Source: Citrus sinensis | Taxonomy: Eukaryota; Streptophyta; Magnoliopsida; Sapindales; Rutaceae | Assembly (NCBI RefSeq): GCF_022201045.2 | Contig: NC_068560.1 | Location: forward strand, 37,163,001 to 37,227,000 | Direction of reading: 5' to 3' | Length of the DNA stretch: 64,000 nt | Shown here: piece by piece, positions 1 through 12,523 of the stretch | Numbering within the stretch: the stretch's first letter is position 1 | Layout of the letters: the number at the start of each line of letters is the position of its first letter | Notes under the pieces: model-generated | Databases searched by the model: none | Told to the model about the DNA's origin: nothing | Seen by the model: the letters and a program-made list of their open reading frames with translations, nothing else | Translations under genes and position numbers: made by a program

Positions 1-3000
1 TTCATTATTTTTTCTTCGTAACGCTGATCTCTCACATTAATTTATAAAGATAAGATTTTATTTAATCAAATAAAATTGCTGAGTTTTGATAGAACATTTA
101 TTATTAGTCATTTCATCTTAAACCAGTGAACACCTCCACTTTATTTCTAAGACAGTGGTATATTTGGGAACATTTGAGCTACAAAGCTTCGGATATTATC
201 TTTTATTAGCAAAATATTACCTAATATATTGCTATCATGGGCAAGGTATATGTCATTGTCTCCGAAAGTAATGTTACACCGCCCAACTAATATCCCAATC
301 AATTATCATCTCATCTAACTTCACATTCACTAATTGGATGGTCCAATCAAGCAAAAAGTAATTTTATTAGTGATAAAATTCATATTCCAATAAGTAAATG
401 TCACTTAACGATTGGAATGAAATCATGAAAAGTTTGAGACATTAATTTGGAGGTACAGTATTATTGTATAATAAATTCAAACTTGAAATATGTTTTGCAT
501 GCCCAAAAAAAGAAACATATTTAAACAATCACATAAGAAACAAATAGACATTTCAAAAGTCGATATATCCAACCTTTTGAATTATGTCGCATTATATCTT
601 CATTATTACTCAAATTAGATACATAAGGAGATCAGTGGACTACAAAATAAAAAAAAAAAAAAAAAAAAGTACTCAAATGGAAAACAAGTGGTTAGCTTAC
701 GACAATAACATAAGCAACCCATGATGTGGGAAACAACTAAGAGCTGGGTTGTTTTTTATGATTACAAATGTACCAAAAGAGAAATGGAAATAATTAATAA
801 ATGTAGCACAATGACGGGCGAAACGCGGGGCAACGTTGAGTTTTAGAGTCAAAGGAACGCTACTGCAGTACTACTGCCACTAGAAGGAATTTTAAGCTAA
901 ATTGATACGAAGAAGATTGTCAAAATCAAAATGGTTAGGTAATTCATTTGGATGACTTTTTAATTTTGAATACGGACGGATGGCTAGGGCTTTCATTAGT
1001 TGCACATTGGACAGGACATATGTATATGAATTGAATGTCAAAATCAAAGGTTCAGTGCTATGACAAAAATACAAACTGGTATAAATTTGGCAAAATCTTC
1101 GAAAGTCGGTGACTGAATCGTTAACATATATAAAAAGTCAAGGATTACAAAACAAGTTTTCGTTTGAATTAGCCTAAACATGAGGGAATTAAAATCCAAA
1201 TATATAGGGTAAGTAAATTAAATGTAATACAGTTGTCAAATCTCGAAGTTGGAAAAATCTCCAAAACAGTAACCAAGCCGGCAGCAAATAGCATCCAATT
1301 GAAGTCGAAGCTACAAACACTCGAAGCAACAAAACAGGTGTCGGGGCCCCTTAGCTTCAACGTCCATTGTTGATTAGTTGTCATTTGTTACCCCCTTGTT
1401 AATTTCCTGTAGCAGCTGTTTACACATTCTGTTAAATTCTGTGACGAAACTGTAGCCAGAGATTGGACCACCATGCTCGTCATGTAAGCCAAGAAATGGT
1501 TCTGGCCTCTTACTGTGGAAAGCATTGGACCTTTGCTTCATTGCTCGCTCTTGAATCTTTGATAGTTTAGTATTATGGTGTGTTTATTAAAGGATAATTG
1601 GAATAGACAAGAATCAAAATGGGTTGGAACGAGAATGATGAATGGAAATCAAAATACAGTTTACTCAATCTTAGACTGAATATGCTTCTATTGAATAATT
1701 ACTACCCCTCTTGATCCACGATCCTAAAGGATTTTCTTAAAGTGATCGATGACAAATTTTCAATTCTTCAATTTTTCAATTCTCCAATGTCTAATGATCT
1801 AAGATCCACATAAACTCTCCACAGAGATGAAAATTGCAAGTATTAAAATCCTTGAATTCTTTCCAAATAAAAGTTTCTTTTCTCTTATAATTTATATGAG
1901 TAAATATGATATTCTTACCTTACTTGTCTCCCAAGAAATATCTAGAGCATTTAATAAACTTCATGTTTGAACCAACTTCTTATTCTAAATAGATCTTATG
2001 TGCCAATTATAGAATATCATCATTAATTGACTTTCTAAATTAGACATCTAATAAATCAAGAAATAAATATTCCTAATAAATTATAATCTCACTAAATTAG
2101 AGAATTAATAAATTAATCCCAGATATGCAATAAATAAAATTTCAATTTAACTAAACTTGCCATAAGATGCCAACTCTATAAATAATGGACTTAACAAAAA
2201 TGAACTGGACTGTCATTAATGCGTTTACTTTGTATTGGAATCAAAATGAATTATTTTGTTATTTAAACGCCCTTAATTAATTATTGTTGTTATTTATTAT
2301 AATAATTATGATGATGATGATTATTATTATTATTGTTATTATTATTGTCAACAACAACAACATTATTAATAACAATATATGCGACAAAAATAATAATAAA
2401 ATATTATATTTATTATATTTATATTAATAAAATGAAAAATCATCATCATCATCATTATAACTACAAAATAAAAAATCACCGACAAGCGACGACAACAGTT
2501 TCTTCATCAATAAACAGCAGCGAAGTTTGGAGAGTGGCAACGACAATCGACGGGTAATGTAGACAACTGGCAACGATTAGCAGAGCAAGGATGATGATCT
2601 ACTTCGCGTGGGACAGTGATGCACAACAATTGGCTCTATTGCATTTGACGATTGGCATGTGACAGTCATGGCCTTTGCTTCTCGTCGGTTGCAAATCGAT
2701 CTTGCAAAAATCCAATCGCGTTTGACCTTTTTCTGAACTGAGGACAAAATGGATATTTTAGATTTTTTGGGGGTAAAATAATTATTCATGTGACTGGAAG
2801 ACTGATTTCCACTCCCGTTGGGAATCAGTCTCTCATTTCCCATCCCCAACTACGGTGGGTCTCACGATTCCAATTCTAATTTCCAATTATATTTTGTGAA
2901 GTAAATGTTGTCAATAATTCTGATTCCTCAATCTGAGAAGTAAATGCACTATTAATGTATTGTATAGTACCATCTTAGTTAAAGAAAGATGAAAGAAAAA

Positions 3001-4726
3001 GCAAGCATGGATGGATGTCCAATTATTTGGGCTGAAATATGTCGTTCATATTTTTTGAAGTGTTTGTATTTGTGTATTTGTATTTTATTTTTAGATATTG
3101 CCTAACGTACTCTTGAGTTTAGTCTAAAGTTTTTAATTTTAAGTCTGATATAAGCCTGTAGTTACGCCCTAGTGACATTGTATTATTGATTATTGTTAGT
3201 CCTTTGAATGAAAGGTATACTATTCCTATCAAGGAAAAAAAAAAATTCATTTGACTGAATGTTGGAAGTTGCAATCTTCAATTCATTCTCGCCCCATGTG
3301 AGATTAAGATTGAATCCATTTCTCTTATACACAGTTAGAAAATTTTGCTGACTAATCTACACGACAGTCATAATTTTAACATTCTATTTAAATTAAATAC
3401 ATATTTACAAACGTCATGTCATATATTGATAATAATTTTGAATTATTTCTAGATTCTATCTGTTTCTAGCTAATCGCTTCCATTATGGTGAAAGAGGCAT
3501 AATTTAACAAATACACCATTACCTATCAGCCTATGTGAATTTATTGGAATTTTGAAGTATATTTCATTATACTATGAATAAAAAAAAAATGCATAATTTA
3601 TTCTTTAGATATTTGTGTTAAATCATCAATCATAAATACAGAATATTTAACGAGAAAGGTTGGCAGCATCTTTGGTTGGACTCTGACTCCATGCTTGTCG
3701 TGCAACTGTTTCGAAATTCATCCTTGCAGCCTCCTTAAGCCATTAATTAGAATCCTTTTTCGTGTTTCTCGTACATATGGTGAGGCCAATAGTGTTGCAT
3801 ATTGTATTTTCAGTTTAGATGTGGAGTTTTTTTTTCAGTTTACTTGGTTTTGGGAGCGGAGTCGCTGTTTTTCTAATAATGGTAATGAATTTCTTAATTA
3901 TTATTTCATTTGTTTTCTTTATATATATTTTTCATCTTCGTTTTTTTTTTGGCTTTGCTATAATAGTTTCACGGCTATTTTTAAGGAATAAGGTTTCTTA
4001 TATCTCCTAATTTGGTGCTTTTGATTTTGCTTAATAAAATTCTAGCTTAGTCGAGGTTATTAAAAAAAATTCACAATATTTTAACACATTATAGATAAAT
4101 GATTAAATCATAATAAATTTTATATAACATTTTTAAAATATCAAGAGGTATCGGGAAAAAAAAAGAGAAAGTAAATAATATGAAGCTAGGAATACTTTTG
4201 ATATTAAATGAGGATTGTGTAAAAATTAATACAATTTTTAAAGAATTTATGGGTTTGTACTACATGAAAAGTGGGGCATAACTAAGGTTTTGGTTCACCA
4301 AGGTTTATATATAATAAAGAAATTAAAATTTTAAGAGGTCAAAATCAAATCGTGTACGCTTGAACAGACGAATAATTAAGTGAAAATATCACTGCCTTAT
4401 AATTAACATAAGATCGAAAATTCTGTCCTATCAGCAGAATTTTCATTTCAGTAAATACAACTATGTGGTTGACAATTAATAAATAAAAAATGAATCCAGA
4501 CCATGCCGGGGGGTAAGAGAAAAAAAAAGAAAAAAAAATGCATCATAAGATTGTTCAAAATTCGTACAAGCTGAAATCATGAAATGAGCCTAATAATCCA
4601 AGCTCCAGCTAGAGATTACACGTACGTCAATAAATAAATATAATACTACATGCCCAGAAAACATCCATGCACACACAGTATTATATTAAAACGTCTCCCT
4701 TGTCTCCACTCTCACCTATCTTGCTC
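1..4726. other. Intergenic, repeat-rich, no gene seen
   Basis: I see no supportable coding gene here; the short open frames have no recognisable domains and low-complexity composition. The stretch contains a poly-A run near 650-668, one copy of a diverged repeat (about 166-1160) and a trinucleotide-rich AT tract around 2288-2360. Sequence around 1570-2950 looks like nested transposon debris, because similar segments about growing GTTTA and AATTGGAATC motifs recur at both sides, but no clean ends were found. The last few hundred bases are the upstream region of the anion-channel gene. Confidence 0.6.
166..1160. repeat. Diverged direct repeat, copy A
   Basis: This segment matches 7411-8553 in the same order and orientation through several blocks. 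Examples are the GGAACATT...ATCTTTTATTA block (166 and 7411), the GATGTGGGAAACAACTAAGA block (about 723 and 8085), GAATACGGA (about 968 and 8366) and the block with GCTATGA, AAATCTT and AAGTCAAGG (about 1057-1150 and 8455-8540). Many substitutions and indels separate the copies, so the duplication is old. The two copies bracket the anion-channel gene. Confidence 0.7.
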
Positions 4727-4733
4727 TATAAAT
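4727..4733 (+). promoter_or_regulatory. TATA box of the anion-channel gene
   Basis: TATAAAT lies about 90 bases upstream of the start codon at 4823, a normal spacing for a plant gene with a 50-60 base leader. The surrounding sequence is CT-rich upstream and A-rich downstream. The position supports the chosen start; no transcript evidence is available here. Confidence 0.5.
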
Positions 4734-4822
4734 TTACATAATTATAACCGAGAAAACCCAAACACACCAAAGCAATTTCTCGTAGTATACTACACCAGGA
4801 TCAAAGAATCCCACCACTGATC

Positions 4823-6314
4823 ATGGCAAAGTTAACCCAGGGATCACAATCCCAAATCGAACTCACGATCCTCCCAACACCCACCATCAGAACAATTGCC
4901 ACAAAAAATAATCAACACAGCCTCCCAATCGTCGTTGCGCGGCGAATCAAGGAATCACTAAGATCTATCTTATCCAGATTCCATGCTGGTTATTTTAGAA
5001 TAAGCTTGTCACTAGGTGGCCAAGCTTTATTATGGAAGACATTAATTGAACCAATTGATGTTGATGATACGGACACTGCACGTCATGTGCTTCGCATGTT
5101 CCATCCCACGGCTTTTCTCGCGCTTTGGTTTTTGGCTCTTGTTACTCTCATTTTACTTTCTTTTCTTTACATCTTAAGATGCTTATTTTTCACTAAGATG
5201 GTAAAAGTAGAGTTCTTGAACCATGTAGGAGTTAATTATCTATTTGCTCCCTGGATTTCATGGCTGCTTTTGCTTCAATCAGCACCATTCGTCGCTCCAA
5301 AAGAAGTATCATACCTAGTCCTATGGTGGATTTTCGCGGTTCCAGTGGTGGCACTTGATGTGAAGATTTATGGTCAGTGGTTCACGAAAGGAAAGAAATT
5401 TTTATCGACGGTGGCGAATCCAACAAGTCAGATATCAGTTATTGGGAACTTGGTCGGCGCACAAGCAGCGGCTAACATGGGGTGGAAAGAGTGCGCTGTT
5501 TGCTTGTTTTCACTAGGGATGGTGCATTATTTGGTGCTTTTTGTGACTCTTTATCAGCGTTTATCAGGTGGCAATCGGCTGCCGGCTATGCTAAGGCCTG
5601 TTTTCTTCTTGTTCTTTGCAGCACCGAGCGTGGCCAGCTTGGCTTGGGCGTCAATAGCCGGTGCTTTTGATACAGCCTCAAAGATGCTTTTCTTCCTTTC
5701 TCTTTTCTTCTTCACTTCACTGGTAATTTTATTATTAATCAAAAAATTATGTATTAATTAACTAAGGAATTAGAACTTTTAAATATTAGGTCTATCTGCA
5801 CGTAATTTAAATTATTAAAATTAAATTGGAATTTAAAGACTCAATTAGAACAACTTTATTCGATTTGGTATCAGTTTCATCCACTATTAAAATACACATA
5901 TAAGATGGCCATGGAAAATGAACGAACCTTTTAAATTGCGGGTAGTGACAAAATACACATGTAGTTATATATATATATATATATATGTGTGTATTACTGA
6001 TTATGAAATCAATAAATCTAATTGCTTCCAAGTATATACAGGTTTGTAGACCAGCACTATTCAAGAGATCAATGAGAAGATTCAACGTGGCGTGGTGGGC
6101 TTATTCGTTTCCTCTCACAGTGCTCGCTCTTGCTTCAACTGAATATGCGCAAGAAGTGAAAGGTGGCATTGCAAACGTCTTAATGCTTCTTCTCTCGGCT
6201 CTTTCTGCCTTGGTTGCTATTTGTTTGACGGTCTTCAGTTTGCTCAACCCTAAAATGCTTTTACCCGACAACGATCCAATTGCAAGTCTACATATCGACT
6301 CCCCTATTTCTTAA
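4823..6314 (+). CDS. S-type anion channel, SLAC1-homologue (SLAH1/SLAH4-like)
   Basis: Two exons, 4823-5722 and 6042-6314, joined across a 319-base GT-AG intron in phase 0, give 390 residues, close to Arabidopsis SLAH1. The family forms plasma-membrane trimers that release chloride or nitrate; SLAH1 partners SLAH3 in root xylem loading of chloride. Visible features are a short hydrophilic N-terminus, the family block RFHAGYFRISLSLGGQALLW, about ten hydrophobic helices, and a C-terminal exon with FNVAWWAYSFPLT and STEYAQEVKGGIANVLM. The phenylalanine of YSFPLT probably corresponds to the pore-gating phenylalanine of SLAC1 (inference). The long phosphorylated N-terminal domain of SLAC1 is absent, as expected for the SLAH1/SLAH4 branch. 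The intron holds a (TA)n microsatellite near 5966-5985. No disabling change is seen. The gene is bracketed by the two copies of a duplicated ~1 kb segment, which suggests a former tandem array. Confidence 0.93.
5966..5985. repeat. (TA)n microsatellite in the anion-channel intron
   Basis: A run of about ten TA units followed by GTGTGT lies in the single intron of the anion-channel gene. It would be a length-polymorphic marker and has no evident role. Confidence 0.8.
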
Positions 6315-7410
6315 TTAGTTCCCTCATTCTAAGTAATTAATAGAGTGGTCATTAATTAGGGTTTCTAATTAAATTAAGAGAATATGTTAATAATAAATTT
6401 TGAGTGGTTCCACCAATTAATGTACTTGTTGGATTAAATTGTGAAAGAGAAATTTTTAATTAATTCTGTTGTACTTGTGCATTATCTGTAAGTTCACATC
6501 AATTTGTACATTTTTTTTTTTTTAATCTGGCAAGTGTTGATCGAGTGTTTACTGGAGCAGACTTATACAGCCAGGATTTTGTAATTTGGTTCAATTTTTT
6601 GATAGGCATTCTGAAGCTTCAAGGAAAAGAAAAGCGCAATTTGAGTTACGCAAAAGAAATTGACCAAACCACTGGCGATGCCAAGAAAAAAAAACATTGA
6701 TGGTTTGGCTCCTTTAGATTAGCAACTTTCATTTTTATTATTGTTGTGGACGAACCAAAATACTACTTCCCGCTACTGTCTACATTACAACAACATCTCT
6801 TCGTGACTGGCTTTGCTGATTCCAACATTGATATGCATCCCTATCTTTAACTGACGAAACAATAAAATCTTGTAAATATATTGTATGGAATGAACTGGAG
6901 AGAATTTTAAATTACACTAGTGCGTTATAAGCAACTGAATAAATAATATCAGAGAGTAAGTGTTGGAATATGATTCGAATTCTTAATAGGACAATATATC
7001 GTTTTTACAACGTTATATATATTATTTATCATTCTTATTATTAATTAAACGGGCTTGTGTGGGGGCATAAAACATTATATATTTTCGTGTTCGGTGCTTT
7101 TGGTTGTTTGTATTCTTATATCTTCTTGGTTCTCATTGGCGCGCGACTTCTCTCTCGCTTTTTAATACCTAAATGATCCTTCAATTCCGTTGTCACCCAT
7201 CTTTTTCATTCATAAATACAAATTTCTTTGTTTTCATTCAACAAAATTTTAGCATTTGATTTAATTGGCACCCATCTTATTCATTCGTAAATATAAAATT
7301 TTATCCAAACATCTTGATTTTTATTTGGTGATGTAATATTTACTATTTATTATTTGATTTAAATTCAATCACTTGACCTACACCGATTAAAAAAGACAAT
7401 GATATATTCT

Positions 7411-8553
7411 GGAACATTGATTTTAGCTAGGTACGTAGTTTCTGACGTTATCTTTTATTAACCAAATATTACCTATATTTATGGTTGCCATAAGCAATGA
7501 AGTTAGATATAAACTAAAAAATAAAAAAATATATAAATTTGAATGCACTATATTTTGTTCGCATTGAAATTTGTGTTTTTTTTTTTTTAATCTTATCTCT
7601 TACCTTATTAAACTTAGGGGGCCCTAATTATGATATATAGTGTTAGATTTTCATGCAATGTCTCATGATGTGGATTTAAAATGATGTATATCTGCAATCA
7701 CTTAATTCATTAAATGAAAAATAACGACCTAGATGTGTTGCAAATTTAATAGCTAGATCAAAATTATGAGATGGTATTTAAGAGGCCTAACATTAATTTA
7801 TTTTTAAAAATAAACATAAACAACAAGAATGACTAAAGAAGCGATTAAACACAATAATGTTGACGTAAAGAAAATAGGTAAATAGATCACAACATTGGAT
7901 TACACAATATATATATCATAAGGAATAAACATAAACAAATTACCAACAAGAATGATTCAAGGAGTGATTAAACACAATAATGTTGACATAAAGAAAATAG
8001 GTAAATAGATCACAGTATTGAATTACACACAAAAAATTAAACAAGTTGTTAACTAGCTTTTGAAAATAACGTAAGCTAGTCCATCATGTGGGAAACAACT
8101 AAGAGCTAGGTACGTACTTGATGATTATAAAATTAAGAAAAAGAAAACGGTGGTAACTAATGAATGTTTGAATTCGGAAAGAACAAACGCAGCACTATCA
8201 AATGAAGAGATAGATATCAGCATATCACAACAACGTGAAGATGATGGGCAAAACGCAGAGAATCGTTGAGTGTCGAAGGAGAACCCTACTACTACAAGGA
8301 AACCTTTATTGAGCAGATATAAACAAAGCTTGTCAACAAATTAAATCAATTGGATTAGGTATTGAATACGGATGAGCGAGGGCGTTTATAATAATTAGAT
8401 ATCTATTTATTTGCCAGGACAAGACATTTCACGTGTTGACATCAGATGTTGTCTGCTATGATAAAAATCAAGCTTAAGATTTGGTAAAATCTTGGAAAGT
8501 CAGAGAAGTGAATCGTTAGCGTATACAACAAGTCAAGGCTTACAAATTCCGAC
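7411..8553. repeat. Diverged direct repeat, copy B
   Basis: Same-orientation counterpart of 166-1160. It begins about 1.1 kb after the stop codon of the anion-channel gene. It is longer than copy A, mainly because of a local tandem duplication at about 7805-8035. The last shared block is CAAGTCAAGG-CTTACAAA near 8530-8548. Confidence 0.7.
7805..8035. repeat. ~115-bp tandem duplication (two copies)
   Basis: A segment including AACAAGAATGA, GATTAAACACAATAATGTTGAC and AAAGAAAATAGGTAAATAGATCACA occurs twice, at about 7815-7905 and 7935-8030, with few differences. It is absent from copy A of the larger repeat, so it arose after the larger duplication or was lost from copy A. Confidence 0.8.
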
Positions 8554-9263
8554 AAGATGGCGACTTTTGGTTGTCCAAACGAGATTCTTGCCTTGCTAGT
8601 TGCAGCCAGTACGTACCTTTCAAATTTCATTAGAAGAATCCTACAATTTGGTATGGTCGTTTAAAATTTTCCGCTTAGTTACTCTCGGTTATTTATTTCA
8701 TTCATTTATTCTCGGTGAGAATATTAACCTACAAAGGTTGTAAATTCAATTAATGTACCAAAATACGGCATTCGTATGCAGTGACCGAATCGATATTTTA
8801 GTTAATTTGCCAAATGGGTAACATAAAAGCAACAAACGAAATATCTGATGTTTAAGAAGAATGAAGGCTTAACAACGTTAACTTAAACAAAACTTGTTCC
8901 AACCCCCAATTACTATAACAAAACTAGCTAAGTTCTCTGCTACTACTTTCACCTAGTACTGCCCCACAAAAGAACCGAAGGATATCTCATACCATAATTA
9001 AACAATGTCTTCTTTTACAAATCATACAAACAACTAGTTTCATGCGTGCTTGCCGTGAATGATTGATATATATAAAGAATCAATTCGCATACCTAAATGG
9101 CTGGTTTTCAGAAACCGAAGGAAATTGCCCTTTTGTTAGAAATGCAGGTCTTGATTAGATTGTGAAAGATTTGAAATGAATAATTACTTCAAGACCTAAC
9201 AATATATGTTAACTCTTCTTCAAATTTTGTACCAGCCTTCAACTTTCAAAGAACTCATAAATT

Positions 9264-9897
9264 TAGGGGTGGCAATTTGGGTTAGGATTCGTTTATTTGA
9301 TTCGATTCGAAGCGAATTAAATGGGTTTGGGTTTGAAAAAATTGATTCGTTTAATAAATGAGTGAATTCGATTCAATTCGTTAATTAAACAAATCGAATC
9401 CGAGTTTGAAGACATTGATTCGTTTATTCGTTTATGATTCGTTTAATAAATTGATTATAAATGAATCGAATAAAATCTATTCGTTTAAAATTCATTTATT
9501 ATTCGTTTAATTAAATTACTTATTTATTATTAAATATTTATGAAAAATTTTACAAAATTGAAGGTTAATCTAGTAATTATAAATAATGATAAGATAATAT
9601 ATAAATAAGATGAAAAATTTTGTGGTTTGGATTGTTTATTTAATTTTTTGTAAACGAATTCATAATCAATTCGATTTGTTATGGATTTGTTTATTATTAG
9701 GATAACGAATAATAAATGAATTTGGTTTCGATTCGATTAGTTTATTAATTATATTAAATGAATTAAACGAATCGAATCCGAATCCTAAGATTTCAATTTG
9801 TTTAATAAACGAATCGAATCCGAATTCACAGAAATTTGACCCAATTTGTTTAGAATTCAATTCGAATTTGATTCAATAATTCGTTTTCCCATCCATA
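9264..9897. mobile_element. hAT-like non-autonomous element
   Basis: The left end reads TAGGGGTGGCAATTTGGG, a terminus often seen on plant hAT-type miniature elements, and the right end reads as a weak inverted match (CCCATCCATA). CTCATAA flanks both sides (9254-9260 and 9898-9904), consistent with a hAT-size target duplication with one mismatch. The interior is repeated variants of AAACGAATCGAATCCG and its complement. There is no transposase frame. Confidence 0.55.
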
Positions 9898-9904
9898 CTC
9901 ATAA

Positions 9905-10590
9905 TAATTAATTAGCTCCCAGCTACTATGCTGTATCTTCAGCTATTAGTTTAATTTATGGCTCCACCGAAAAAACCTTTGAACATCTAGGAGCACATCA
10001 AAGCATGCAAAGACAGAAAGCAATGCTTCTAGTCTTCTCTTACAAATTGTCATTATAGTTCTTCTCATTTTAGGTTAGCTGCAACGAAGACAAGACAAAA
10101 CTTAGTTTGGTGGGTATCAAAACTCAGTTTAATAAAAGCTCATTCAACTAGGATCCCATGAATCATTGTTCTTGCTCTGAAAAAATGTACTTTTTTTTCT
10201 ACTTCTTTTAGTTCCCATTAATGATGCTTCCTTTCCCTTCAAATAAACAAACTAACAAATTTAATTATTCTACTAAACGCTGTCGTTTCCAGAGGGACTG
10301 ATCAATAACGGGAAAACGGTGGTTCCTTAACGGAGAAGCACAACTACACAATTTGTTTCCCAAGGCCATGTTCAAGGTGTATCGATATTAGCAACATATT
10401 ACCACATTTTATCATTCCATGATTCGCCTTTCACCATTATGGCAGTGCCCTTTCCATTTTAAGTATCAAAATATCAAATGCACTCTTTCTCTTATCTTCT
10501 TCTAGCTTCTACTTTAGATAACAAGCAAAGCAAAGAATAAAGAAGCCACAAAACTTACTGAAAACAAAAGGCAGTAACCATTGTTGGTTG
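9905..10590. other. Upstream region of the MADS gene
   Basis: No coding sequence is seen. The last 150 bases are CT-rich and then A-rich, as in a plant 5' leader. I could not pick out a clear CArG box by eye. Confidence 0.4.
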
Positions 10591-10596
10591 ATGAAT

Positions 10597-12329
10597 ATGG
10601 CTAGAGGAAAGATCCAGATCAAGAGGATTGAGAACGCAACAAACAGGCAGGTCACTTTCTCGAAGAGGCGAAATGGGCTTTTCAAGAAAGCTCAAGAACT
10701 CACCGTTCTCTGTGATGCTAAGGTTTCCATTATCATGTGTTCTAGCACTGGAAAGGTCCAGGAATACGTTAGCTCCTCCACTACGTATGCTTCTCTTAAA
10801 CCCCCCCCCCCCCCCCTTCTTTTTTGGTGTTTGGGTAATATGATTTTTCTTTTTACTGATTTTATTTGTTTTGGGATTTTATCTTGCAGAACAAAGCAGT
10901 TGCTTGATGAGTATCAGAGGAGATTAAAGATCGATCTTTGGAGTTCTCAATATGAGGTTTGTTTGTCACATTCATAAACCCTTTGAAACCCTAACCATTG
11001 TAAATCTGGAAAGTCTTATTTGATAAAATAAAATCTTCTCAATGATTGTGCAGAAAATGCAAGAGAATCTGAAGAATCTGAAAGAAGTGAATATAAATCT
11101 GAAGAAGGAAATTAGGTAACCGGTGGAAAGGATAGATGCTGCTTGTGTTGGTTACTACTCTTTTTTTTTTTTTTTTTGTGTTAAACATAATTACCATGAT
11201 GATGCACGTTTACTAGTTTAATTGATTTATTGATGTCGAATTTTTTTATTTTATTGTTATTATTTTTATTTTAGGCAAAGGTTGGGTGAAAGTTTGAATG
11301 ATCTGAGCTTGAAGAAATTGTCTGATCTTGAGCAAGATGTGGATAATTGCTTGAGGATTATCCGTGAACGCAAGGTTTTCATACCTTTATCTTTCCTTCC
11401 TCTAGTACTACCAGCAGTAGTAATGTGTCAAACCTCAAACAATTACTTTTACTAATCAAAGAAATTTTATCAGTTGAACCAATTAGCACCTACTTAAATC
11501 GTGAACATGCTTTGTAAAATTTTCCAGTGTTGTGATTATTGTTGCAAACTTATTATAAATGGAACAGAGGGTTTTCTGGAAGAGTGTCAAATTTCTCAAT
11601 AAAAAGAATTTGAGTCAAATTAAAGAGTACAGTTCTAACTATATAGAGTGCAAATTGACAATAATGCTTCATAATGAAGTCGAGATGAGATGATATGACC
11701 TTCTCCCAGAAAACGATTAATAAATAACATTAAATCTTACTTCCTTCGTGTATTTTGATTCACATCTAGGATTTGTTTATCTCGCTTTTCATTGACCTGC
11801 CTTTCTAATCTAGCAATATATATGATCCCTAACAATCATCTCTTTTTTTTTTACGTTGTCCAATTATATATATTGAACAACAGCTTCGAGCGATCTCGGG
11901 TCAGATTGTTACCCACAAGAAAAAGGTATGTTTTATGTGTATGATTATGCTTAAAACCTATGATTCTTCCCATTCTTTTATAGTATTATATATATTGTTG
12001 GAAATCTTCAGGTAAGAAGAGAGGAAGAGGAGAACAGAAAACTACGGAATGGATTTGTAAGTATTAGCTTTTCACTTGTATATTTTCTTGATTTGACAAA
12101 AGCAACTATCCAGGATTGTGAAGATTAAAATCTTATGAAAAAGTATATAACTTTTGGTTTGATTCAGATCATTAATGCAAAAGAGGAAGATCAACACTAT
12201 GAGTTAGTTGATAATGAAGGGCATTATGATTCTGTTATCAGATTCCAGAATGGAGGTCCTGGCATATTTGCCTTACGCTTGCAGCCTAACGAACCCTTAA
12301 GTTCACAGTGGATGAGTATCCACGAGTAG
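10597..12329 (+). CDS. B-class MIKC MADS-box transcription factor (AP3/DEF lineage)
   Basis: Seven exons: 10597-10784, 10890-10956, 11054-11115, 11275-11374, 11884-11925, 12012-12056 and 12168-12329, all GT-AG, giving 221 residues. Exon sizes of 67, 62, 100, 42 and 45 bases are those of AP3-type genes. I chose the [13 protein letters not shown] start; an in-frame ATG six bases earlier (10591) would add two residues. The MADS domain covers residues 1-60, followed by the I region ([11 protein letters not shown]), a K box (about 85-165) and a C domain with [13 protein letters not shown] and [10 protein letters not shown], the PI-derived motif of AP3/TM6 proteins. These factors pair with PISTILLATA-type partners and specify petals and stamens. 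The protein then ends in SSQWMSIHE, so neither the euAP3 nor the paleoAP3 terminal motif is present. Intron 1 carries a C16 run at 10801-10816. euAP3 versus TM6 cannot be settled without a tree. Confidence 0.9.
10801..10816. repeat. C16 homopolymer in MADS intron 1
   Basis: Sixteen consecutive C residues start 16 bases after the exon-1 donor site. Such runs are often miscounted in assemblies; being intronic, its length does not change the protein. Confidence 0.9.
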
Positions 12330-12523
12330 TATGTCGGAATTGGATGAACTGTTTGAAAGATAGTGTCATTTTCTTTTATCATCAGTTTCCAAGGGTGATG
12401 TTCTAATTATACTGGTCTTGTGTTCTTAATTTATAGCCTTCCTTTTGAGACATGACAAGTTTTTTACTTTTGGATACTCCATGCCTAGCTAGCTAGAACT
12501 TCAAATATTTCATTTTAACATAT

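Larger units (their letters stand above)
6315..9263. other. Intergenic between anion channel and MADS gene, left part
   Basis: After the 3' end of the anion-channel gene there is no recognisable coding sequence. The stretch holds copy B of the flanking direct repeat and, inside it, a two-copy ~115-bp tandem duplication. The remainder is AT-rich DNA in which I see nothing further. Confidence 0.6.

Noticed and set aside
2333..2557. Short frame with a histidine run
   Set aside because: It comes from an AT-rich and CAT trinucleotide repeat; no gene context.
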